DNA of 64,000 nt from Candidatus Thermodiscus eudorianus. Its GTDB lineage: Archaea; Thermoproteota; Thermoprotei_A; Sulfolobales; Acidilobaceae. The notes beneath the pieces are model-generated. The model was not told where the DNA came from. It searched no databases and worked only from the letters and a program-made list of their open reading frames with translations. Shown here piece after piece: positions 51,675 to 58,864 of this stretch (position 1 is the first letter of the stretch; each line of letters begins with the position of its first letter). The position numbers and the translations under genes are program-made. The stretch lies in assembly GCA_015521085.1 (NCBI GenBank), contig WAOW01000001.1, positions 1 to 64,000 on the forward strand. Direction: 5' to 3'.

Positions 51675-52082
51675 CTAGATGAATATGACCTGGTAGTCGG
51701 CTGTCTCGCCCATGAAGAACGCAGCCCCGACCATGTCGTCGACTATCGGATCTAGGTCCTCCTTCTTCAGGCCAATGACTTCCGCCATCAAGCTGCACAC
51801 GTATATCTTTACGTCTCCAGTCTCCTTGGCCTCCTTCACGATGTCATACCAGCTTGGCATGTTAAGCTTCTTCATTCCCTCCAATAGCTTGGAGGCCATG
51901 TCTTCGAACTCCTTGGTGAATCTGGGCTCTGGCTTATTCTTGGTGAAGTACAGGGTTGCGTAGCCGGTTACGAATATCTTTACCGGGACGCCTAGGTTGG
52001 CCGCTGTCTGTGTGAGGACGGCTAGGGGTATGAACTTCTCGGCTTCACCCGAGAACATTACGATTGCAAGTCCCTTCGCCAT
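51675..52082 (-). CDS. DsrE-family sulfurtransferase-like protein
   Basis: The 135-residue product has the DsrE/DsrF fold (LAIVMFSGEAEKFIPLAVLTQ, VPVKIFVTGYATLYF, DVKIYVCSLMAEVIGL). The conserved cysteine of active members lies in VCSLMAEV near residue 97, consistent with persulfide transfer to TusA. The length is that of the larger DsrE-like (COG2044, peroxiredoxin-type) family. It is the first gene of the sulfur operon, 17 bases from the cluster of GTATATAC repeats that should be its control region. Confidence 0.88.
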   Translation of the reverse strand: MAKGLAIVMFSGEAEKFIPLAVLTQTAANLGVPVKIFVTGYATLYFTKNKPEPRFTKEFEDMASKLLEGMKKLNMPSWYDIVKEAKETGDVKIYVCSLMAEVIGLKKEDLDPIVDDMVGAAFFMGETADYQVIFI

Positions 52083-52098
52083 ACATGGTCACCTTTTC

Positions 52099-52178
52099 AT
52101 GTATATACATATATACATAGGCTAGTATAATCGATTGCAGGAGGAAGCGTATATACATATTAACGTATATACTGTATA
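52099..52178. promoter_or_regulatory. Cluster of GTATATAC palindromes upstream of the sulfur operon
   Basis: ATGTATATACAT at 52099-52110 is a perfect 12-base palindrome. GTATATAC recurs at 52149-52156 and 52165-52172, the two last as CGTATATAC spaced exactly 16 bases apart. Related ATATACAT lies at 52111-52118 and TGTATATC at 52173-52180. All sit between dsrE (minus strand) and the DUF488 gene (plus strand). Repetition of a symmetric site suggests a dimeric regulator; some copies also look like TATA boxes. Confidence 0.55.
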
Positions 52179-52250
52179 TCCCTTACCAAAACAAACCCCT
52201 GAAAATTATTAGGGCTTCCATAAAGAGCCCGGGGGGAGTGGAGGCAGGAA

Positions 52251-52775
52251 ATGCCCCGCATACTCTATACACTAGGCCACTCCAACAGAAGCCTGGAAGA
52301 ATTCAAGAAGATCCTAACAGACTACAACATAGAAGCCATAGTCGACATCAGGAGATGGCCAACCAGCAGGAAGAACCCACACTTCAACAGGGAAACACTA
52401 GAAAAGACCGTAGAGAAACTGGGAATCACATACCACTGGATGGGAGACACGCTAGGCGGGTACAGGAGGATGACGCCAGAAGCCAGCAGAATCAAGTGCT
52501 TCGAGTCAAACGGATTCAAGGCATACGCGTACTATATAACGACGGATGCCAGGGCATGGAGGGCCCTAGAGGAGATAGCGGATATAGCGGGTCGGAAGAC
52601 CACGCTTATACTCTGTAGCGAGAGACTGCCCTGGAGGTGCCACAGGAAGATCGTGAGCGACTGGCTACTCTGGCGCGGCTTCAAGGTAATACACATAATA
52701 GACCCCGGCCATGAGACACCCCACAAGTACACCAATTGCGCCAAGATAGTCGACGGGAGGCTCGTCTACCTCTAG
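52251..52775 (+). CDS. DUF488 protein
   Basis: This 174-residue protein is of the DUF488 family, recognised by YTLGHSNRSLEEFKKIL at the start, VDIRRWPTSRKNPHF, WMGDTLGGYR near 65 and the LILCSERLPWRCHRKIVS motif with two cysteines near 125. The family has no firm biochemical role; a nucleic acid or redox function has been proposed. It lies behind an AAAATTATT element with a GGGGGGAGTGGAGG ribosome-binding region and is divergent from the sulfur operon. Its end overlaps the uppP gene by four bases. Confidence 0.85.
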   Translation: MPRILYTLGHSNRSLEEFKKILTDYNIEAIVDIRRWPTSRKNPHFNRETLEKTVEKLGITYHWMGDTLGGYRRMTPEASRIKCFESNGFKAYAYYITTDARAWRALEEIADIAGRKTTLILCSERLPWRCHRKIVSDWLLWRGFKVIHIIDPGHETPHKYTNCAKIVDGRLVYL

Positions 52776-53557
52776 AGGATTAAAGCCACGAGGCCCGAAG
52801 CAACCAGCACCAACCCCACCACAAGCGAGAAGACGTGCATGTTAAGCCTCCTAGCCAACAACTCCATAAAGTAGATCCCAGCCAAACCGCTAAGGAAAGA
52901 AGACGCGAGCGCCACGCCCATACTACTGGCTAGGTACGCTCCCTCAACCAGTCCAGTGTAGACAGCGGCCAGTAATATGACGGGGATACCGGCGAGGAAG
53001 CTGGATCGAACAGCCTTCAAAGGAGAAACACCACGCAAAACCAAGACAGCTATCGTGAGCCCGCTCCTGGACACTCCAGGGATCGCGGCGACCCCCTGGG
53101 CCACTGCAAGCCATAGTATGTCTCGGAGTGTAAGCTCCTCCCTCTCGGATCCGCTAAGGCTCAAGCCGGCTACCCCGATGAGAGTCAATGGCGCTCCAAC
53201 CAGGATCATAAGCCAGTCGAGCCCGACGCCGCCGGCAATCCTCTCGTAGAGTAGAAACAATGGATACCCCACCGCCACGCTCACGGGGGTAGCTATAAGC
53301 CAGATCCTTGATACCTCACACTCCATAGGCCTAGTAAGCCCTACTATCCCGGAGACGACGCTCCTCCAGTAGTAGGCTATAGCTGACAGGAGGGTCCCTC
53401 CGTGTAGCGCCAGTGAGAGTTCATAGGCGATGCCGGGGGAGAGCCCGAGGGATAGCGATAAAGCCAGCATGACCTGGCCGCTGCTACTCACAGGCAACCA
53501 CTCTAGTAAGCCCTGTAACAGTCCTGCCAGCAGGTATGCCTGGTCCACGGCGTCCAC
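52772..53557 (-). CDS. uppP: Undecaprenyl-diphosphatase-like (UppP/BacA) membrane phosphatase
   Basis: This 261-residue protein has about eight hydrophobic helices. It shows both catalytic signatures of the UppP family, LLQGLLEWLPVSSSGQVML near residue 17 (glutamate and serine motif) and PGVSRSGLTIAVLVLRG near 150. In archaea it should recycle a dolichyl-type diphosphate lipid used in protein glycosylation rather than peptidoglycan. It is consistent with the many glycosylation sites in the surface proteins of this window. The start at 53557 is the only suitable one. Confidence 0.92.
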   Translation of the reverse strand: MDAVDQAYLLAGLLQGLLEWLPVSSSGQVMLALSLSLGLSPGIAYELSLALHGGTLLSAIAYYWRSVVSGIVGLTRPMECEVSRIWLIATPVSVAVGYPLFLLYERIAGGVGLDWLMILVGAPLTLIGVAGLSLSGSEREELTLRDILWLAVAQGVAAIPGVSRSGLTIAVLVLRGVSPLKAVRSSFLAGIPVILLAAVYTGLVEGAYLASSMGVALASSFLSGLAGIYFMELLARRLNMHVFSLVVGLVLVASGLVALIL

Positions 53558-53646
53558 GCCTTCCAGAGGGTATAGCCGGCTGTAACCAGTGGAGGCGGGT
53601 CTAGAAGAAAATAAGTGATGTTGTTATTAGACTGGCTACTTGAGAG

Positions 53647-53937
53647 CTACTTTTTCGATATAGCCTCTAGGTACTCGTCGACCGGTATTATCCTGTAGGT
53701 CGCCGTCCTTATCGTACCCCTCATGTTGAGATTGGTTAACGCGGCGAGCAGAGTCTTCTCGTCGGGCGACTCGACTATGTTTAGGAAGTCCCACTCGCCT
53801 AGCATAACGTACTGGTGAACGACCTTGACACCCATCTCCTCTAGCTCCTTGTTTACCTCCTTGACCCTCTCGGGCTTTTGGAAGACGGTCTCTGCGCCCT
53901 TGTCTGTTAGCTTTGACAGTACTACGAATGTCGGCAT
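53647..53937 (-). CDS. GYD-domain protein
   Basis: This 96-residue protein matches the GYD family (PF08734): a ferredoxin-like fold with TFVVLSKLTDKGAETVFQKP at the start, VVHQYVMLGEWDFLNIVESPDE in place of the Gly-Tyr-Asp motif (here Gly-Glu-Trp-Asp) and a long C-terminal strand. The function is unknown. It stands alone; the 53941-53990 stretch before it is AT-rich (TATAATATACTAGTGTA) and probably its promoter. Confidence 0.82.
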   Translation of the reverse strand: MPTFVVLSKLTDKGAETVFQKPERVKEVNKELEEMGVKVVHQYVMLGEWDFLNIVESPDEKTLLAALTNLNMRGTIRTATYRIIPVDEYLEAISKK

Positions 53938-53987
53938 GCGAGGACACCTCTATAATATACTAGTGTATTCTAAGCTATTATTAATGT

Positions 53988-54677
53988 TTAGTCCAGCCTC
54001 GGGGGAGGTATACCTAGGATCTCGAACACGCTCGGCATCGGAGACCTGCCTTCCAGCAGGGCCCTAACCACCTGGGGATCAAGGCTGCACCTGCGCCAGG
54101 CCAGCTCGACTTGGAGGAACTGGAATACTCTGCCGTCCTTGCGTATGAGTAGCCAGAGGCCCGCAGCGGCGATTATCGCCACTATACCTATGGCAGCGCT
54201 CGCGTATAGGGTTAGCACGAAGAGTAGGGGGAGGGAGACCCCTAGTATGACCCCGTAGAGCTTCATCCGCTTCTCAACTCTCTCAGCCTCGGACTCCAGC
54301 GCGGGATCCGTGTGGCAGGGGCTAGAGACCTCGCCCGCCACGACGGATACCGCGCTCCTGACGAGCTCGGCGTCGGCCTGCTGGCTTAACCTGTAGAGCA
54401 GGGACGCCAGGCGGTGGAAACCCAGGGATTTGGTAAGTGTTGATAGCCCGATCTTGGACAGGTCTAGATCGCTGGCATACTTTGCTAGGGCACACGACAC
54501 CATCCTAACGACGTCCTCTGGATTCTCCTCGCCTCTGCGGGCCTTGTAGATGTCGAGGACCATGTCAACTGGGGGCGGCGTTGAGCTGCACTCGGCTGGA
54601 GGCTCGGCCATGTATATGCCTGCGAGCCTTGTTATCGCGGTGAAGACTACCCTGGCGTTGAATAGCTCTCTCTTCAT
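53988..54677 (-). CDS. Membrane protein of unknown function (partner of next gene)
   Basis: The 229-residue product has a soluble helical N-terminal part with four cysteines (PPAECSST, MVSCALA, SSPCHTDP), two close membrane helices near residues 143-183 (GVILGVSLPLLFVLTLY, AIGIVAIIAAAGLWLLI) and a cytosolic C-terminus ending in a proline-rich tail (ILGIPPPRLD). No family is recognised. Its ATG lies within the last four bases of the upstream gene, so the two are coupled and probably act together in the membrane. Confidence 0.6.
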   Translation of the reverse strand: MKRELFNARVVFTAITRLAGIYMAEPPAECSSTPPPVDMVLDIYKARRGEENPEDVVRMVSCALAKYASDLDLSKIGLSTLTKSLGFHRLASLLYRLSQQADAELVRSAVSVVAGEVSSPCHTDPALESEAERVEKRMKLYGVILGVSLPLLFVLTLYASAAIGIVAIIAAAGLWLLIRKDGRVFQFLQVELAWRRCSLDPQVVRALLEGRSPMPSVFEILGIPPPRLD

Positions 54678-55333
54678 AGACCGGTTATCCTCCTCATCGA
54701 GTCTATCACGTGCTCTATAGACTCTAGCGTGGAGGGCTCGAACGATACGAGTATAGAGTTTCTTGAGCCGTCGATGCTCACCCTGTATACGTTCGCTTTC
54801 TCGCTCATCACGGTCAACAGGTCCTTGGCCTTGTCGAGGGCCTCTCCGCCCTTGTAGAACACGCTGTACTCCACTCCGTTGGCCTTCAGCTTCATCTTCT
54901 TATAGCTATCTAGGTCTTTCAAGTCTGCCTTCACCGATAAGCGTATCGAGGGGATCTTCATATTCGCGATGTGAGCCTCCCCCCTTAATCTACTGCCGCT
55001 CCCCAGCTGGTATATGAGTTCTAGCCGTTCCCTCTTCTTGAACATCCAGATGAGTGGCAGGTAGAAGAATACGTGGTAGGGGGGAGTCGTGTAGAGTAGG
55101 TGCACGTAGTCGACGTCCCTCCTCTTCACCTTGTATTTTGCCCTGAACCCGACTAGGTATCCGAGGTACCAGTATGTCTTGTCCCGTGGCTTGAACTTCT
55201 CCTCTAGGAACCTTATGAGTATGGATTGCTTCCTGATCATCTTCTTCCTTATCCGGAAGAACCAGATGACGCCTGGGAAGCTGGCCAGGATTATTATAGC
55301 AGCAATTAAATTTATTAGATCTGATGTATTCAC
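54674..55333 (-). CDS. Membrane-anchored protein of unknown function
   Basis: The 219-residue product has an N-terminal membrane helix (LINLIAAIIILASFPGVIWFF) followed by a basic stretch (RIRKKMIRKQ). A possible second short hydrophobic segment lies near 90 (VFFYLPLIWMF). The C-terminal half is alpha/beta (ANGVEYSVFYKGGEALDKAK) and ends in a region like a small ferredoxin-like fold. No family is recognised. It is first in a two-gene unit, overlapping the next gene by four bases. It is divergent from the CstA unit. Confidence 0.6.
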   Translation of the reverse strand: MNTSDLINLIAAIIILASFPGVIWFFRIRKKMIRKQSILIRFLEEKFKPRDKTYWYLGYLVGFRAKYKVKRRDVDYVHLLYTTPPYHVFFYLPLIWMFKKRERLELIYQLGSGSRLRGEAHIANMKIPSIRLSVKADLKDLDSYKKMKLKANGVEYSVFYKGGEALDKAKDLLTVMSEKANVYRVSIDGSRNSILVSFEPSTLESIEHVIDSMRRITGL

Positions 55334-55444
55334 CTTCGCGGTTCCCCCTCATCGTATATACAGGTGTTAATGAAAATAAATTATTTGGAACCAGCCATAG
55401 TAGCGGAATACAGAGTTATACCCACCCTAGTGGGGTGTAAACCT

Positions 55445-55672
55445 ATGGCTAACTCCGCGGTGAAAGCCCTGGGGGCCGTGATAACCATACTAGGACTGCT
55501 ATTCCTGCTGTATACGTTCTATCTGGGAGCGGTCCACGGCAAGATTGGAGAGGCCGGTAAGGTATCGACTGATGCATGGCTGACGATTCTCGGGTGGTTC
55601 TTCATACTGATAGGCCCAGCACTGATCGCTGGCGAGACGCCAGTCGCTATAAAGCAGAAGTTGAAGAGGTGA
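55445..55672 (+). CDS. Small two-helix membrane protein upstream of CstA
   Basis: The 75-residue protein has two hydrophobic helices (AVITILGLLFLLYTFYLGAV and AWLTILGWFFILIGPALIAG) and a basic C-terminus (PVAIKQKLKR). The ATG at 55445 is chosen; the frame upstream to 55364 adds hydrophilic residues before a weak AT box (AAAATAAATTATTT, 55374-55387). Its stop is eight bases before the CstA start, so it is co-transcribed and may be a subunit. Bacterial CstA/BtsT carriers also have a small companion (YbdD/YjiX), but that is soluble and unrelated in sequence. Confidence 0.65.
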   Translation: MANSAVKALGAVITILGLLFLLYTFYLGAVHGKIGEAGKVSTDAWLTILGWFFILIGPALIAGETPVAIKQKLKR

Positions 55673-55679
55673 TCGCGTC

Positions 55680-57458
55680 ATGGCCGCGTATGCTATCGAG
55701 GTAGCGTTAATCGTCGTGATAATCTATGGTATCGCATATCTCTACTATGGCAAGAAGATACTCCAGGAGAAGATAGTCAAGGCCGACCCCAATAGGCCCA
55801 CGCCAGCCTTCACGAAGTTCGACGGCGTCGACTACGTGCCAGCCAACAAATACGTGCTATACGGCCACCACTTCGCAAGCATAGCCGGGGCAGGACCCAT
55901 AGTCGGCCCCGCGATAGCAATGGCGTACGGCTGGCTACTACCGCTCATCTGGGTGCTCTTCGGGAACGTCTTCATAGGAGCGGTACACGACTACCTAGCG
56001 GTCATGGCCAGCGTGAGGTACGGCGGCCTGTCGGTCATGAGCATAAGCGAGAACGTGATGGGCAGGAAGGCCAGGTACATCTTCCTGGTCTACGTCTACG
56101 CCGCCCTAATCCTGGTGGTGGCGGCGTTCGCCAGCGTGGCGGCATTGGTGTATACGAAGAACCCGAGCGCGGCGACAAAGGCCATAATCTACATGCCCAT
56201 AGCACTGCTACTCGGAGTACTCGTATACAGGCTCGGGACCGGGGTAACAACGTCAACGGTGATAGCCATAATCCTAGTCATACTAGGATTCTACTACGCA
56301 TACAAGGTACCACTAATACTAGGATACGACCCGGCAACCAAGACGGGAGACTTCTGGGGCACATACCACCTATGGGTCTCAATACTCTCATTCTACGCCT
56401 TCATAGCCGCCAGCCTGCCAGTATGGTATCTGCTACAGCCGAGAGACTACCTAAACGCGTACCTGCTATGGTTCTTCGTCGTATTCGCCATAGTAGGCGC
56501 TCTACTCGTCGGAGACCTAAAGTTCACGGGCCCAGCCTACACGAGCTGGTCCCCTAAGATCATCGGAGGCCACCCAACACCCTTCTGGCCGGCTATACCA
56601 CTCATAATAGCGTGTGGAGCGTTAAGCGGATTCCACAGCGTCGTGGGATCCGGCACTACAAGCAAGCAGCTGTCGAACGAGCTAGACGCCCTACTAATCG
56701 GCTACGGGGGCATGCTAACTGAGGGCGCTGTATCCAGCCTGGCAGTGATAACCCCAATAAGCCTGGCATGGGCAGCCCCCGAGCTAACCGGGGTGGCATA
56801 CAAGACTAGCATACTAGAGCTAGACAAGGTATCCAGGTTCGTAGTGGGCTACGGCTACATGACCGCCAAGGCCCTATCCAGGTTCGGCCTAAGCTTCAAC
56901 GACGTGTTCAGCCTGACGAAGCTCTTCGCCGCAATAGCACTAGCGACGTTCATACTGACAACTCTAGACACCGCCACGAGGCTAGCCAGGTTCGCGTGGC
57001 AGGAGATGTTCGACTGGCTACAGGAGAAGAACCTCGGAGCCTACAAGGTGCTGACCAACAGGTTCGTTGCAACCTTCCTAGCAGTCTTCCTGGGATGGGC
57101 CCTCGCGTTCCCAGAGGTGACGATAGGAGGCAAGAAGGTCGCTGCCTTCAACGTGGTATGGCCAGCCTTCGCCGGCACAAACCAGCTACTAGCGGCACTT
57201 GCTCTGCTAACGACTGCACTATGGGTCTACTCTATACTAAAGGTCAGAGGCGCCGAGAACTGGCTGATACAGATACCGGCCTGGTTCCTGTGGATAACTG
57301 TGACACTCGGACTGCTATGGTGGACGGTAGTCGTACTACCCGGGCTCCCGACTATACAGAAGTATGGCGCTGGCAGCATAGTAGTGGTGTCACTAGCCCT
57401 AGACTTCCTACTGATATACTACTTCGTCAAGGGACTGATGTTCAAGAAGACGGCATAA
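55680..57458 (+). CDS. cstA: Carbon starvation protein CstA-type transporter
   Basis: This 592-residue carrier has about 15 membrane helices. Family landmarks are the opening DGVDYVPANKYVLYGHHFASIAG near 40, GAGPIVGPAIAMAYGW, GNVFIGAVHDYLAVMAS and the C-terminal LFAAIALATFILTTLDTATRLAR block. CstA and its relatives BtsT take up pyruvate or peptides. Here it would feed organic acid or peptide use. It starts at ATG 55680 behind the small membrane gene. A T-run (57476-57480) follows its stop. Confidence 0.92.
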   Translation: MAAYAIEVALIVVIIYGIAYLYYGKKILQEKIVKADPNRPTPAFTKFDGVDYVPANKYVLYGHHFASIAGAGPIVGPAIAMAYGWLLPLIWVLFGNVFIGAVHDYLAVMASVRYGGLSVMSISENVMGRKARYIFLVYVYAALILVVAAFASVAALVYTKNPSAATKAIIYMPIALLLGVLVYRLGTGVTTSTVIAIILVILGFYYAYKVPLILGYDPATKTGDFWGTYHLWVSILSFYAFIAASLPVWYLLQPRDYLNAYLLWFFVVFAIVGALLVGDLKFTGPAYTSWSPKIIGGHPTPFWPAIPLIIACGALSGFHSVVGSGTTSKQLSNELDALLIGYGGMLTEGAVSSLAVITPISLAWAAPELTGVAYKTSILELDKVSRFVVGYGYMTAKALSRFGLSFNDVFSLTKLFAAIALATFILTTLDTATRLARFAWQEMFDWLQEKNLGAYKVLTNRFVATFLAVFLGWALAFPEVTIGGKKVAAFNVVWPAFAGTNQLLAALALLTTALWVYSILKVRGAENWLIQIPAWFLWITVTLGLLWWTVVVLPGLPTIQKYGAGSIVVVSLALDFLLIYYFVKGLMFKKTA

Positions 57459-57474
57459 ACCTCCTAAACCATAA

Positions 57475-57481
57475 CTTTTTC
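57475..57481 (+). terminator. T-tract after cstA
   Basis: The CTTTTTC stretch 17 bases after the CstA stop is the kind of oligo-T terminator archaeal RNA polymerase uses. It separates CstA from the next small gene, which has its own TATA box (CATATATTATAC, 57499-57510). Confidence 0.35.
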
Positions 57482-57524
57482 TCCCCGCCCGGAGACAACA
57501 TATATTATACGGTGGAGTATCGGC

Positions 57525-57824
57525 ATGCCTCTACCCCAAGCGTTATCCAGGCTGTTAAAGGAGTTCACGCTACTCGTAAAGGGAATATTCCAGGCCATGA
57601 AGCAGGACAGCGTATCGGTACTGGAGTTGGAGTATCTCGAAGCCGAGAACGCCTTCCTAAGCCTAGTCATAGGAGGACTCGTAGGCCTCCACATAGTCCC
57701 CCTGGGCCTCTCAATGGAACTGGCCCCGCTCCTGAAGGACGAGATATCTATAATGGAGAAGAGGCACTTCCTTGGGAGCGACGTGCTAGCCGACTACTTC
57801 TCCGAGCTAGGTGGAGAATGGTGA
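57525..57824 (+). CDS. Small protein paired with ArsA-like ATPase, unknown
   Basis: This 99-residue protein has an amphipathic helical start (ALSRLLKEFTLLVKGIFQAM), one hydrophobic segment near residues 45-62 (AFLSLVIGGLVGLHIVPLG) and an acidic C-terminus. No family is recognised. The ATG lies about 25 bases after a CATATATTATAC box, indicating leaderless initiation. Its stop overlaps the ATG of the ATPase gene (ATGGTGA), so the two are translationally coupled and probably form a complex. Confidence 0.6.
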   Translation: MPLPQALSRLLKEFTLLVKGIFQAMKQDSVSVLELEYLEAENAFLSLVIGGLVGLHIVPLGLSMELAPLLKDEISIMEKRHFLGSDVLADYFSELGGEW

Positions 57825-58795
57825 GCAGCCTCCGGAACCTGTTGGAGGAGTACCTAGTCGAGGGGGCCAGCGGCAGGCACGTGCTCATAACGATAGGCAA
57901 GGGTGGCGTGGGAAAGACCACCTTCAGTATACTAGCTGGACTCATATATTCGCGCCACGGTAAAACCCTTATCGCGAGCCTCGACCCGGCGAAGCACCTG
58001 TTAGAGTATCTAGGCTTGAATAAGCCCCTGAGCGTCGAGAGGATAGAGGGTGACCTGTACGCGGTACAGTATGATATAGCGCCTCTCGCCAAGAAGCTCT
58101 CCGACGAGTACGCGCTGCTACTGCGCCAGGTCATGCCGGGCTTAACCATAGTCAATCTAGACGACGTCGTGAAAGCTGTTAAAATGGCGCCGGGCTTCGA
58201 GGAAGAGGTCTTCCTGAGGATCCTAGAGGAGCTATACAACTCCGACTACGACTACATAGTCATAGACACGCCGCCCACAGGGGTCACGCACAGGATCCTA
58301 AACCTGCCGCGGCTCCACATGTTCTGGATAGAGAAGCTCCACGAGCTACGAGCCAGGATAGTCAGCCTACGCTACGCCATGGCCAGGGCCATGGGTAGGA
58401 AGGTCGAGCTGAAGGACCCGGTCTTGGCGAAGCTCCAAGAACTCTACGACAGGTACAAGGGGCTGTGGAAGCAGATGACCGATAGCCAGAGGACGACCAC
58501 GGCCATCATAGCAACGCCGGAACCCCTGCCCGTATACGAGGCCAAGACTACAATAGACCTGCTACGGCAGCTGAACATAAAGTGCAGGATGCTCGTCGTG
58601 AACAGGGTCCTCCCAGAGGATAAGGCCAGGGAGATAGGCCTCCTGGAAGTGCAGAGGAAGAGCATAGAGGAGGCACTGGAGATAACCTCGGGGGAGTGCA
58701 GGGTCATCGGTATCATGCAACACGTGAAGACCCCGAAGACCCTGGAGGAGGCGAGAGAGCTACTAGACCGAGTGATAACCCCGGTCACGGTATAA
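57818..58795 (+). CDS. ArsA/Get3-like single-domain ATPase
   Basis: This 325-residue SIMIBI-class ATPase has the deviant Walker A GKGGVGKTT at 27-35, SLDPAKHLLEYLG near 53 (ArsA has a related switch motif), VIDTPPTGVTHRILNLPR near 149 and VVNRVLPEDKAREIG near 264. The arsenite-binding cysteine triad is not evident, so the role is more like Get3 (tail-anchored membrane protein targeting) or a general membrane-linked ATPase. The ATG at 57818 is preferred: the frame upstream to 56996 runs antiparallel to no gene but out of frame through CstA and is not coding. It is coupled to the small membrane protein. Confidence 0.82.
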   Translation: MVSSLRNLLEEYLVEGASGRHVLITIGKGGVGKTTFSILAGLIYSRHGKTLIASLDPAKHLLEYLGLNKPLSVERIEGDLYAVQYDIAPLAKKLSDEYALLLRQVMPGLTIVNLDDVVKAVKMAPGFEEEVFLRILEELYNSDYDYIVIDTPPTGVTHRILNLPRLHMFWIEKLHELRARIVSLRYAMARAMGRKVELKDPVLAKLQELYDRYKGLWKQMTDSQRTTTAIIATPEPLPVYEAKTTIDLLRQLNIKCRMLVVNRVLPEDKAREIGLLEVQRKSIEEALEITSGECRVIGIMQHVKTPKTLEEARELLDRVITPVTV

Positions 58796-58864
58796 CCGAG
58801 TTATCGCGCCCGGGCGAGACGTTATTTATCACCGCCAATACATCGGTGTCCCGGTGTTGAGGGC

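Noticed and set aside
52099-52178. CRISPR-like array in the TATATAC repeats
   Set aside because: Units are only 8-12 bases, unevenly spaced, and without spacers of CRISPR length; an operator/promoter cluster fits better.
56996-57817. Long open frame in front of the ArsA-like ATPase
   Set aside because: It lies out of frame inside cstA and the small 99-residue gene and has no protein-like composition. The ATG at 57818 is coupled to the preceding stop.
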